Shown one piece after another: positions 17,237 through 24,837 of a DNA stretch of 64,000 bases (within the stretch, counting starts at the first letter, position 1; the number at the start of each line of letters is the position of its first letter). The notes under the pieces were generated by a model, which saw only the letters and a list, made by a program, of their open reading frames with translations, had not been told where the DNA came from and ran no database searches. A program made the translations under genes and the position numbers. The DNA comes from a bacterium. GTDB taxonomy: Bacteria; Armatimonadota; Fimbriimonadia; Fimbriimonadales; Fimbriimonadaceae. Where the stretch lies: positions 299,632 to 363,631 of the forward strand of contig JAIXQR010000001.1 of the NCBI GenBank assembly GCA_027485645.1, written 5' to 3'.

Positions 17237-17551
17237 GTGAACAGCCGCAAATTCATGGGGCCAGGGTGTGTGATCGCGACATTGATTTTCGATGTCGCGG
17301 GAATCGGTGTGTTGTACTTGATGAAATTTGTCTTCGACCGCGAGCGCGAGGGCGGAGTCTATGGCGAGCTGCAGTGGCTAGAGGCAGGCGTCGATAACGT
17401 CATCAACTGGACAATTTGGATTCTTGTGGCGACCGTTGTGGTGAAGCTGGTCGCGCTGCCATGGATTACGGCCCGGGCGAAAAAGAATGCGACGGAGCCA
17501 CCGCCACTGCCCGCAAACTGGTCTCCCAAACCGCGCGAGCGCGATCAGTAA
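17237..17551 (+). CDS. Small two-helix membrane protein of unknown function
   Basis: 104 aa from GTG 17237. TATATT lies nine bases upstream as a likely -10. Hydrophobic helices are at ~10-30 (CVIATLIFDVAGIGVLYLM) and ~55-76 (INWTIWILVATVVVKLVAL). A Pro-rich, basic C-terminal tail follows (PPPLPANWSPKPRERDQ). I do not recognise a family. It is divergent from folK and followed by tRNA-His. Confidence 0.6.
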   Translation: MNSRKFMGPGCVIATLIFDVAGIGVLYLMKFVFDREREGGVYGELQWLEAGVDNVINWTIWILVATVVVKLVALPWITARAKKNATEPPPLPANWSPKPRERDQ

Positions 17552-17589
17552 TTGCCCCGCCGTTCGGCTTGGGTATCATCTACGGGTTC

Positions 17590-17666
17590 GGCGGGTATAG
17601 CTCAGGGGTTAGAGCGCCTGACTGTGGCTCAGGAGGCCGTGGGTTCGAGACCCATTATCCGCCCCA
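17590..17666 (+). tRNA. tRNA-His (GTG anticodon)
   Basis: The full cloverleaf folds: acceptor GCGGGTA/TATCCGC, D arm GCTC...GAGC, anticodon stem CCTGA/TCAGG with loop CTGTGGC (anticodon GTG, 17624-17626), and T arm GTGGG-TTCGAGA-CCCAT. The extra 5' G (-1, base 17590) opposite C73 is the histidine identity element. CCA (17664-17666) is encoded. Confidence 0.97.
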
Positions 17667-17690
17667 AGAAAACGCTCCTTAAGTTTCTGT

Positions 17691-18542
17691 TCAACCCCCA
17701 GAAACAAGGTTCCAGAGGAGCGCAACGTTCCGAGCGTGATCCGTATCTGCATCCGGCGTTTCCACCGTCATTGGAACGCCAAAGAACCTCGGATCATTCA
17801 CCAAGCACCGAAATGCAGTCGGTCCGATCTCTCCCTCGCCCAAATGATCGTGTCGATCGACCCGGGTTCCGAGCGCTTTCTTGCTGTCGTTGACATGGAT
17901 GGCTTTGATGTGGCTAGTGCCGACGATTCGTTCGAACTCGTCAAACGTCGCGCCGTAGGTTTCCTCGGTGCGGATGTCGTATCCCGCCGCGAAGATGTGG
18001 CAAGTGTCCGGGCAAACTCCGACCCTCGGGGAATCAATCTGCTCCAGCATGCTGGCGATTTCTTCGAAGCGATGGTTCAGTGCGCTTCCTTGCCCTGCCG
18101 TGGTCTCCATCAGCAGCATCACGTCATCCGGGGATTCGGCTAGAACCTCCTTTGCGGACTCTGCCACGGCCCGGATGCCTTCTTCAACGCCCTGGCCCAT
18201 GTGGCTACCCATGTGCGACACCACGTACCGTATTCCGTAGGTTGAGCATCGGCGCAGTTCGTCGGTTAGCCCTCGAATGGATTGGGCGCGTTTGTCCAAA
18301 TCGGGCGCGCAAAGATTCACCAGATAGCTGTCATGGCTGACGATGGCGTTGATCCCGGTTTCGACCTGTGCCGCTCGAAAGTCCTCAACCATCTCAGGCG
18401 TAATTGCCTTTGCCCGCCAGGTTTGGGGCGAACTCGTAAAGACTTGGACGGCCGTGCAGCCGATGGCTTTGCCGGCACGTACGGCGTTGCCAAGGCCTTT
18501 GCCGGTTGGCATGTGAGCGCCGATCAGATGGGACTGGTTCAC
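17691..18542 (-). CDS. nfo: Endonuclease IV (AP endonuclease family 2)
   Basis: 283 aa from GTG 18542. Nfo cuts DNA 5' to abasic sites in base excision repair using three zinc ions. The TIM barrel shows LIGAHMPTGKGLGNAV, AVQVFTSSPQTWRAK, VSHDSYLVNL, VSHMGSHMGQG, LLMETTAGQGSAL (metal-binding Glu), VCPDTCHIFAAGYD (Asp/His), HVNDSKKALGTRVDRHDHLGEGEIG (His-x-His) and a final TVETP. All metal ligands appear present. A TACGTT hexamer ends seven bases before the start. Confidence 0.95.
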   Translation of the reverse strand: MNQSHLIGAHMPTGKGLGNAVRAGKAIGCTAVQVFTSSPQTWRAKAITPEMVEDFRAAQVETGINAIVSHDSYLVNLCAPDLDKRAQSIRGLTDELRRCSTYGIRYVVSHMGSHMGQGVEEGIRAVAESAKEVLAESPDDVMLLMETTAGQGSALNHRFEEIASMLEQIDSPRVGVCPDTCHIFAAGYDIRTEETYGATFDEFERIVGTSHIKAIHVNDSKKALGTRVDRHDHLGEGEIGPTAFRCLVNDPRFFGVPMTVETPDADTDHARNVALLWNLVSGG

Positions 18543-18549
18543 GCCTTCG

Positions 18550-18555
18550 AACGTA
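18550..18555 (-). promoter_or_regulatory. -10-like element for nfo
   Basis: TACGTT on the minus strand lies seven bases before GTG 18542. It is a weak match apart from position and TANNNT form. Confidence 0.35.
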
Positions 18556-18618
18556 CCAGACCCGGTCGAAAGTCACCTGATCCTTGCCGTCTGGCGCAAG
18601 GTGCTCGCGGTGCCGGGT

Positions 18619-18624
18619 TACAAT
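18619..18624 (+). promoter_or_regulatory. -10 element of a leaderless promoter for the phosphohexomutase gene
   Basis: TACAAT with a 6-base spacer (CAGCGC) lies before ATG 18631. There is no Shine-Dalgarno sequence. Confidence 0.6.
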
Positions 18625-18630
18625 CAGCGC

Positions 18631-19977
18631 ATGGGTAAGTTCTTTCCGGCTTTTAAGGCGTATGACGTTCGCGGCGTAGTTCCAACCGAACTGAATCCTG
18701 ACCTTGCCTATCGAGTCGGACGAGCTTATGCCGATGCGATCCAGCCGAAGGTTGTTTGCGTGGGCTACGATATCCGGCTCAGCGGACCGGAGCTGTACGA
18801 AGCCTTTGCACAGGGACTGAACGATGCAGGCGTGGACGTTGTGCACCTGGGAATGGTCGGAACGGAGATGGTCTACTTTGCCACCGCGTTCTACGGCTAC
18901 GACGGCGGATGCATGATCACTGCGAGCCACAACCCACCGGAATACAACGGCCTCAAGATGGTTCGCGAAGAGAGCCGCCCGATTAGCGGAGACACTGGCC
19001 TGAACGAAATTGAACAGCGCGCCTTTGAACAGAAATGGGAACGAACCGGAGAAGGAAAGCGGATCGAAAAAGACGTTTATGCCGACTTCACCCAGCACCT
19101 CCTGAACATTGTTAGCCCAAGCTCGCTCAAGCCGCTCAAGGTGCTTTGCGATGTCGGCAACGGCGCAGCCGGAGTTGCCCTAGAGCAGATTCTGCCTCAT
19201 CTTCCTCTCCAAGTTACGAAGCGCCTGTTCGAGCCAGACGGCACCTTCCCGCATGGCGTACCGAATCCGATCCTGGAAGAATCTCGCGCGGATACCGAAG
19301 CCCAACTAAAATCGAGCGACCACGACTTTGGCGTGGCTTGGGACGGCGACTACGATCGCTGCTTCTTCTTCGACGAGCACGGCAACTTCATCGAGGGCTA
19401 CTACATCGTCGGCCTCTTGGCGCAGTCGCTGCTCACCGACGGCACGAAGGACACGATCGTCTACGATCCACGCTTAACCTGGAACACGCTGGACATCGTC
19501 GAAAAGCTCGGTGGAAACCCGGTCATGTGCAAGTCTGGCCATGCGTTCATCAAGGAAAAGATGCGCGCGGTCGATGCTACTTACGGCGGCGAAATGAGCG
19601 CCCACCACTACTTCAAGTCCCACTGGTACTGCGATAGCGGCATGATTCCGTTCTTGCTGGTCGCAAAGCTGGTTTCCAAGACCGGGCGATCCCTGGGCGA
19701 CCTCGTGACGGAGATGATTGAGAACTATCCGTGCAGCGGGGAAGTGAACAGCAAGGTGAACAGCGTTGCCGACGTTTTGGCCGAGGCCGAGGCCGTTTAT
19801 GGCCCACAGGGCACGGTGGACCACACGGACGGCCTCTCGATCGACCTCGGAACGTGGCGATTCAACCTACGCGGTTCTAACACCGAGCCCGTGATTCGAC
19901 TGAACGTGGAGTCTCGCGGAGATCGGGCGCTGATGGAAGAAAAAACCGCCGAACTGGTTGCGCTCATTCGGCGGTAA
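18631..19977 (+). CDS. Phosphomannomutase/phosphoglucomutase
   Basis: 448 aa. This alpha-D-phosphohexomutase interconverts hexose-1- and hexose-6-phosphates, feeding GDP-mannose or UDP-glucose synthesis. Domain 1 has FKAYDVRGVVPTEL and the phosphoserine loop MITASHNPPEYNGLK. Domain 3 has the Mg-binding AWDGDYDRCFFFDE. Domain 3/4 has GGEMSAHHYFKSHWYCDSGM, the GEMSxHHYF sugar-specificity loop typical of PMM/PGM. Domain 4 ends with LRGSNTEPVIRLNVES for phosphate binding. The start is ATG 18631, ten codons inside the longest frame, supported by the TACAAT just upstream. Confidence 0.93.
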   Translation: MGKFFPAFKAYDVRGVVPTELNPDLAYRVGRAYADAIQPKVVCVGYDIRLSGPELYEAFAQGLNDAGVDVVHLGMVGTEMVYFATAFYGYDGGCMITASHNPPEYNGLKMVREESRPISGDTGLNEIEQRAFEQKWERTGEGKRIEKDVYADFTQHLLNIVSPSSLKPLKVLCDVGNGAAGVALEQILPHLPLQVTKRLFEPDGTFPHGVPNPILEESRADTEAQLKSSDHDFGVAWDGDYDRCFFFDEHGNFIEGYYIVGLLAQSLLTDGTKDTIVYDPRLTWNTLDIVEKLGGNPVMCKSGHAFIKEKMRAVDATYGGEMSAHHYFKSHWYCDSGMIPFLLVAKLVSKTGRSLGDLVTEMIENYPCSGEVNSKVNSVADVLAEAEAVYGPQGTVDHTDGLSIDLGTWRFNLRGSNTEPVIRLNVESRGDRALMEEKTAELVALIRR

Positions 19978-19987
19978 GCGGGCGCGT

Positions 19988-20698
19988 TTATTGGCAGGTC
20001 GCTAAGGCCTCACCTCCCGTCAGCAAGTTCTGCGCGATAAGCGCTTCGGGCTTGTACCACTTGGCGTGTCCGTCTAGGAAAGTCGAGTTGCTGCCGCCGC
20101 TGTGGCGCGTGGAAAGGTACTTGATCGGATAGACCAAGAAGCCGTCTGGCGTTGAAGACTGGGAAAGGAAGGAGGCATCTCCGGCTCCTTCGTCGTCGAA
20201 GACCTCCTCTCCAAACAGCACGAACTGTGCCGGACTTGAGGCGGCGGTGGAGCTTTTGCCGACGGCGAAGCCGAAGGAGTTGATCGTCGTCAGGCAGCTG
20301 TTGATAGCATAGGTGTTGCCGCTGTTTCGGCCGTTTACGTCACTCGGGCAGACAAAGACCTCGGCTGACTTGATGTACGGGTACAGCGAGCCGCGCTTTG
20401 CGTCGAAGCCGTCAGCACGCTGGGTGACGGTATTCGCAGGGAATGTCCCGAAGTAAATCCAGCCGCCTTCGGCGGTTGCTCCTGGCGGTCCAAAAACGGC
20501 GTTCATGAGTTGGTCGTCGTTGTCTCCAAAGTAGAGGTAAGTGGCGGTTCCGAGCTGCTTGGCGTTACTGAGGCAGGTGCTCTTTTTCGCGGACTCTTTG
20601 GCTTGAGCAAATACGGGGAAGAGGATGGCGGCGAGAATGGCGATGATCGCGATGACGACGAGAAGCTCAATGAGCGTAAAGGCGTTGTTCTTTTTCAT
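19988..20698 (-). CDS. Type II secretion-like pseudopilin with C-terminal H-X9-DG motif
   Basis: 236 aa. The prepilin leader is clear: [19 protein letters not shown], cleaved before the Phe with Glu at mature position 5, followed by [20 protein letters not shown]. The globular domain ends with [20 protein letters not shown], the H-X9-DG motif found in the large pseudopilin families of Planctomycetes, Verrucomicrobia and Armatimonadota. Such proteins are processed by PilD and placed in the periplasm or envelope; the role of the multi-copy H-X9-DG class is unknown. It lies 42 bases downstream of the Spy-like gene on the same strand. Confidence 0.9.
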   Translation of the reverse strand: MKKNNAFTLIELLVVIAIIAILAAILFPVFAQAKESAKKSTCLSNAKQLGTATYLYFGDNDDQLMNAVFGPPGATAEGGWIYFGTFPANTVTQRADGFDAKRGSLYPYIKSAEVFVCPSDVNGRNSGNTYAINSCLTTINSFGFAVGKSSTAASSPAQFVLFGEEVFDDEGAGDASFLSQSSTPDGFLVYPIKYLSTRHSGGSNSTFLDGHAKWYKPEALIAQNLLTGGEALATCQ

Positions 20699-20740
20699 GG
20701 TTTTGGTGTCGGTTCTTCTGCGGTTAGAGAGGGTTGGCGG

Positions 20741-21271
20741 TTAGTTCGGTCCGCCGGTCGGAGGGCCACCCATCGGAGGTCCTCCGATCGGGCCACCGCC
20801 CATGGGCGGCATTCCCATCGGTGGTCCACCCATCGGGCCACCGCCCATTGGCGGCATGTTAGCCATTCGCTCCTGCTGCTCCTTTTGGAATTGGGCGAAC
20901 TGTTCGGCGGTCAGGATTTCCTTGAGCTTCGCTTCTTGTTTAGTCCGCATTTCCTGCATTCGTGCGAACATTTGCTCCTGATTTGCACCGGAAGAAGCGT
21001 CCGGCCGGGGGCCGTTTCGCATTGCGGTTTGCATTTCCTTCATCACGGCATCGACCTTTGTTTTCTGGTCTTCGCTGAGTTTTAGGCTGGCAAACATCTG
21101 GCTCGGCCCTCGCCCAGACGTGACGTTCTCTGGCACTCCGGCGGCTTTCTGCTGTGCGCGCAGCGATTCGGCGTCTCCCGTGCTTGTACTCTGTCGCACG
21201 GCAAGGTTCACCCCTATTGCAATGAGGACTCCGGCAACAATGACGGCAATCGTGATCGATCTGTTCTTCAT
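20741..21271 (-). CDS. Spy/CpxP-like periplasmic protein with Met/Gly/Pro-rich tail
   Basis: 176 aa, with GGAG ten bases before the ATG. An N-terminal signal anchor (ITIAVIVAGVLIAIGVNLAV) precedes a helical region with LKLSEDQKTKVDAVMKEM and LKEILTAEQFAQFQKEQ, the LTxxQ pattern of the Spy/CpxP family. Known members are periplasmic chaperones or metal-stress sensors. The last ~35 residues are a tandem MGGGP/MGGPP tail, methionine-rich enough to suggest soft-metal (Cu/Ag) binding, which is inference. It is divergent from a two-component system, as for cpxP-cpxRA. Confidence 0.8.
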   Translation of the reverse strand: MKNRSITIAVIVAGVLIAIGVNLAVRQSTSTGDAESLRAQQKAAGVPENVTSGRGPSQMFASLKLSEDQKTKVDAVMKEMQTAMRNGPRPDASSGANQEQMFARMQEMRTKQEAKLKEILTAEQFAQFQKEQQERMANMPPMGGGPMGGPPMGMPPMGGGPIGGPPMGGPPTGGPN

Positions 21272-21342
21272 AAGCTGACTCCAATCTGTTTGGAACGATT
21301 AGAGTTAACGCCGTTCAGTGGTGGAAGTTGTGAAGACAATCT

Positions 21343-21401
21343 GCATCTTCAGATTTGCGAATTTGTCCCGGTAGCTAATCATTAAGGAAATCTGAAGATG
21401 C
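21343..21401. promoter_or_regulatory. Perfect 14-bp inverted repeat in the divergent Spy-like/two-component promoter region
   Basis: GCATCTTCAGATTT (21343-21356) and its exact reverse complement AAATCTGAAGATGC (21388-21401) are 31 bases apart. Each arm contains its own small dyad, ATCT-NN-AGAT. The right arm is 35 bases upstream of the likely -10 of the response-regulator gene. The left arm is 71 bases from the Spy-like start. This fits paired operators for the adjacent OmpR-type regulator. Confidence 0.6.
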
Positions 21402-21435
21402 CGATCAAAGGTCCTTCGGGCGGTTTTGCGGCGCG

Positions 21436-21441
21436 TATGAT
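21436..21441 (+). promoter_or_regulatory. Putative -10 of the two-component operon
   Basis: TATGAT ends eight bases before ATG 21450. Confidence 0.4.
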
Positions 21442-21449
21442 TGATGCAT

Positions 21450-22121
21450 ATGCGAGTGCTAGTGGTAGAGGACGACCAAGAAATTTCCGCCGCGCTGCGG
21501 ACGGGGTTAGAAGACGTGGGCTACGACGTCCACATCGTTCGTGATGGCGAACGAGCCATCCGTTTGCTGAGTCGCGCGAAGTTTTCGGTCGTGCTACTGG
21601 ACCTGATGTTGCCCGGAGCCGATGGCTTTCGGGTGTGCCAATCGATGCGGGAGTCTGGCGATACCACCCCGGTGTTGATGCTCACCGCGCGAGACGGGGT
21701 GAAGGATCGAGTGACGGGGCTGGACACCGGGGCCGATGATTACCTCGCGAAGCCGTTCGAGTTCGAAGAGCTTTTGGCCCGAATTCGCGCCTTGCTTCGT
21801 CGTGAGCTCGCGGCGAAATCCGCTGTGGTTCAGGTCGAAGATCTTGTCGTTGACACCGCCAAGCGGCGAGTGGAACGAGGCGGTCGACCGATCCATCTGA
21901 CGCCCCGAGAATATGACTTACTTGTGGCGCTAGCGATGCGGAGTAGCCGCATACTTACGCGGGAGATCATTCAGCAGATTGTATGGAATGCTGACGATAC
22001 GAGTTCTAATACGGTCGATGCCCACATGAGAAATCTGCGTAAGAAGATTGATCATGCCTTCCCGAAAAAGCTCATTCACACGATCTACGGGGTCGGCTAT
22101 ATTCTCAAAAGTGAGGCTTGA
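21450..22121 (+). CDS. OmpR-family response regulator
   Basis: 223 aa from ATG 21450, which starts the receiver domain cleanly (MRVLVVEDD). The phosphoacceptor is Asp51 (VVLLDLMLPGADGF), with the conserved Lys in DYLAKPFEFEELLARI. The C-terminal winged-helix DNA-binding domain shows HLTPREYDLLVALAMRSSRI, TVDAHMRNLRKKID and HTIYGVGYIL. It probably controls its own operon and the divergent Spy-like gene through the 14-bp inverted repeat. The closest well-known functional classes are CusR/CzcR/CpxR regulators of metal or envelope stress. Confidence 0.93.
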   Translation: MRVLVVEDDQEISAALRTGLEDVGYDVHIVRDGERAIRLLSRAKFSVVLLDLMLPGADGFRVCQSMRESGDTTPVLMLTARDGVKDRVTGLDTGADDYLAKPFEFEELLARIRALLRRELAAKSAVVQVEDLVVDTAKRRVERGGRPIHLTPREYDLLVALAMRSSRILTREIIQQIVWNADDTSSNTVDAHMRNLRKKIDHAFPKKLIHTIYGVGYILKSEA

Positions 22122-23540
22122 TTGATCCGCGTTCGTCTGACGGTAGCAAACTCCGTCGTACTTGGGCTCATTTTGTCTGCCCTGTGCCTGGCTATCTACG
22201 TGATGTCCAGCTGGCACTTGGAGAACCAAGTTGATCGCGAGCTGGCTGCTGGAGGGGACGCATTTTCGACCGAGTGGGTGAATCTTCCGTTCCGAATTGG
22301 AATGCCGCCAGACGCGGAGAAGCGAATCGCGGCGTTCAGCGAATTCGGGGCCGATCCCAATGCCGTCCGCAACTTCTTGGTGGAGCGGGAGTTCCTGTTT
22401 CCGCGCATGAAGCTTATCGATCCGAGCGAGATGCCAATGCCTGGGCGACCAGTTTGGGACGCTGAACTCTTCAACCAATCGCTCAAAGGGAAGTCAGGTT
22501 TTATCACGGCCACCGTGCCAGAACAGATCGAAGGCACTGGACCTACCGAGATTCGAATCTATTCGGTTCCGCTGCTGCGAAAGGGAAAGATCGTCGGTGC
22601 AGGTCAAATTGCGCGACCCATGCGCAGCGTGAGAGACGAGCAGGCAAGACTCAGAAGGACCCTTCTCACCTTGTTACCAACCGCCATCTTCACCTCGCTG
22701 ATTGCAGGCTACTTTCTCACCCAACACGCGCTTTCGCCGATCTCAAGTTTCGCGGCTTCGGTGGCAAAGATCGAGTCTCAGAACATGAACGAGCGCCTGC
22801 CCGTTAGCGGCAATGATGAGCTGTCCACGCTCGCGATCGCGTTCAATTCCGCCTTGGACCGCATTGAGAGCAGCTTTGCCCGGCTCCGAGAGTTCACCGC
22901 CGATGCTTCGCACGAAATCAAGACACCACTGACCGCGATTCTCGCGCGGACGAGCAGCGCGTTACGTGCGCCTCGATCGGCCGAGCAGTACTTGGAGGTC
23001 GTTCAGTCCGTCGACCGATCCGCCAAGCAGCTTCGCTTGATTACGGATGACCTGATGTTGTTGGCTCGGCATGACCAGAATGCGCAGTTGGGCATCACCA
23101 GCACGGTGCAGTTGAGTCAACTCGTACTCGGGCAGTCTGAGTGGGAAGGACGGATTGAACTGTCGGTCGACTCAGAACAGCCGGTCAAAGGTGATGCGAT
23201 TACGCTGGGTCGATTGCTGAGGAACTTGATTGAAAACGCGCTGAACCACGGCCACTCGGATCGTAAGGTGAAAGTGCGGCTTTGGGTTGAAGCGGGTGAG
23301 CAGTGCCTTAGCGTTCAAGATTTCGGTCCGGGCATTTCCCCTGAACATATTCACCGAGTTTTTGACCGTTTCTACCGGGTGGATGCGTCTCGAACGCGCG
23401 CCTCGGGAGGGAGTGGATTGGGGCTTGCGATCGCCAAAAGTATCGCGGAATCGCATGGCGGAACTTTGGCCCTCATCAGCAACGTTGGAGAAGGAACAAC
23501 GGCCACCGTTCGCATTCCAATCGCCCAAAAGTTAGGGTAA
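22122..23540 (+). CDS. Sensor histidine kinase (HAMP-HisKA-HATPase)
   Basis: 472 aa from TTG 22122, directly adjoining the regulator's TGA, so translation is probably coupled. A transmembrane helix at ~8-28 (NSVVLGLILSALCLAIYVM) is followed by a ~150-residue periplasmic sensor with no recognised fold, then a second helix (LLTLLPTAIFTSLIAGYFL) and HAMP. HisKA contains the phospho-His in FTADASHEIKTPLTAIL. The ATPase domain has an N box (NLIENALNHG), DFGPGISPEHIHRVFDRFYR and GSGLGLAIAKSIAESHGG. The architecture matches heavy-metal and envelope-stress sensors such as CusS. Confidence 0.93.
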   Translation: MIRVRLTVANSVVLGLILSALCLAIYVMSSWHLENQVDRELAAGGDAFSTEWVNLPFRIGMPPDAEKRIAAFSEFGADPNAVRNFLVEREFLFPRMKLIDPSEMPMPGRPVWDAELFNQSLKGKSGFITATVPEQIEGTGPTEIRIYSVPLLRKGKIVGAGQIARPMRSVRDEQARLRRTLLTLLPTAIFTSLIAGYFLTQHALSPISSFAASVAKIESQNMNERLPVSGNDELSTLAIAFNSALDRIESSFARLREFTADASHEIKTPLTAILARTSSALRAPRSAEQYLEVVQSVDRSAKQLRLITDDLMLLARHDQNAQLGITSTVQLSQLVLGQSEWEGRIELSVDSEQPVKGDAITLGRLLRNLIENALNHGHSDRKVKVRLWVEAGEQCLSVQDFGPGISPEHIHRVFDRFYRVDASRTRASGGSGLGLAIAKSIAESHGGTLALISNVGEGTTATVRIPIAQKLG

Positions 23541-23651
23541 AGAAAATTCACTTTGTTAAGGCAGAGTTATCAATAACCCTTCCGTTTAGTGGCCTGCGTT
23601 GAATAAACTCCATGTTTAATCGTATTTCCGGGCGAGGAGCCCAATGACGCG

Positions 23652-24812
23652 TTGAACATAACCACCAGCTACTATGAAGTCCTAGGCGTCGGTCCAAGTG
23701 CCGAAGCCGAGACCCTGCGCAAAGCGTATCGCCGTCTTGCGCAAAAACATCACCCAGACGTCAGCACGGACCCGCGTGCCCATGAGAACATGGCGCGGAT
23801 CAACGAGGCGTTTGAGACGCTTATTGATCCTTCGCGTCGAAACGAATATGACGCGCTCATCAGTGGGCATGGGGTTGCAACGGCGGCAGAACCCGAGCGG
23901 CAACGCAAGCCAGTCAAAATTCGACTTCGCCAGCGCCTTGAGGGACACAAGACACCGGTTTACGCTGCGGCATTCTCGCCCGACTCTGGTCAGCTTGTGA
24001 CGAGCGGGTTCGATAACGAACTGATTTGGTGGGACGAAGCGGGCTACTCGGCACGCAAAGCCAAAGTCGACCAAGGCGTCATCGCCACGCTCCGAGCATT
24101 TTCTCTCGATCGCGTTGCGGGAGCAGGCTCGGCCGAGAACCAAGTGAACTTTGTTCGCCTCGACGAAGACAAGGTTGAATCTTGGAAGACGGCAATCGAA
24201 GAGTGGGTTGGCGCGGTGGCCATCTCGCCCGACGGCACGCGTGTCGCCACAGGAAGCATTTACAACACGGTTAGCGTCATTGACACCGATACCGGTGACT
24301 GCCGATTCCGAAATGCGCTGCATGACGGCAGCGTCATGGCGGTTGCTTGGAGTTGGGATGGCAAGTTGCTCGCCAGCGGCGGTGCCGATGCAAAGGTTCA
24401 CCTCTTCAATGGAGAGACCGGCGAAAAGATTGGCACGCTCGTGCAGCTTCGAAGCGCGGTAACCGCGGTTGCTTTCTCGGCAAATAGCCGCTACCTCGCG
24501 GTTGCAGGCGTGGACCTCAGCATTCGCGTCTTCGACCTTTCTAAGGGCGAGCTCGTGAAAATGATGTTCGGCCATACGAAGGTTGTCGAATCGCTCGCTT
24601 TCCACCCGAATTCCTGGCTTTTTGCTTCCGCGTCGCGAGACGGCACGGTTGGCATCTGGAACGCGGCCAAGGGTATCGGCAACGTGCGAATCGAAGCCAG
24701 CAGCCGACCGATCAATGTGGTCGCGTTTAGCTTCGATGGCACGCGCCTTGCGGCGGGCGGGCAGGACAAGATTGTCCGGCTTTGGGAAGTCACGGCGAAA
24801 GACCCGGAATAA
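23652..24812 (+). CDS. J-domain / WD40 beta-propeller fusion protein
   Basis: 386 aa. Residues ~5-68 are a J domain (YYEVLGVGPSAEAETLRKAY) with HPD in AQKHHPDVS. Residues ~95-386 are consecutive WD40 blades: LEGHKTPVYAAAFSPDSGQL, WVGAVAISPDGTRVATG, GSVMAVAWSWDGKLLASGG, AVTAVAFSANSRYLAVAG, VVESLAFHPNSWLFASAS and INVVAFSFDGTRLAAGG, about enough for a seven-bladed propeller. No signal peptide is seen, so it is likely a cytoplasmic DnaK co-chaperone with a protein-binding propeller. The start is TTG 23652. A strong AGGAG instead serves an upstream out-of-frame ATG (23644) whose four-codon frame ends across this TTG, suggesting termination-reinitiation. Confidence 0.85.
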   Translation: MNITTSYYEVLGVGPSAEAETLRKAYRRLAQKHHPDVSTDPRAHENMARINEAFETLIDPSRRNEYDALISGHGVATAAEPERQRKPVKIRLRQRLEGHKTPVYAAAFSPDSGQLVTSGFDNELIWWDEAGYSARKAKVDQGVIATLRAFSLDRVAGAGSAENQVNFVRLDEDKVESWKTAIEEWVGAVAISPDGTRVATGSIYNTVSVIDTDTGDCRFRNALHDGSVMAVAWSWDGKLLASGGADAKVHLFNGETGEKIGTLVQLRSAVTAVAFSANSRYLAVAGVDLSIRVFDLSKGELVKMMFGHTKVVESLAFHPNSWLFASASRDGTVGIWNAAKGIGNVRIEASSRPINVVAFSFDGTRLAAGGQDKIVRLWEVTAKDPE

Positions 24813-24825
24813 CCCTCACCTGCCA

Positions 24826-24831
24826 TAATTT
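24826..24831 (+). promoter_or_regulatory. -10 element of a leaderless promoter for the malate/lactate dehydrogenase gene
   Basis: TAATTT with a 6-base spacer lies before ATG 24838. CATAAT, shifted two bases upstream, is an alternative hexamer that suits the GTG at 24835. Confidence 0.5.
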
Positions 24832-24837
24832 AAGGTG

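Noticed and set aside
17552..17893. Protein-coding frames across the tRNA-His gene
   Set aside because: They read through a perfect tRNA cloverleaf and the antisense of nfo, with no protein motif.
20741..20860. Repetitive DNA resembling a tandem-repeat array
   Set aside because: It is simply the coding sequence of the MGGP-rich tail of the Spy-like protein; repeat units are irregular and in frame.
23682..24605. 307-codon minus-strand frame opposite the J-domain/WD40 gene
   Set aside because: The plus strand holds an intact J domain and WD40 repeats; this frame shows nothing recognisable.
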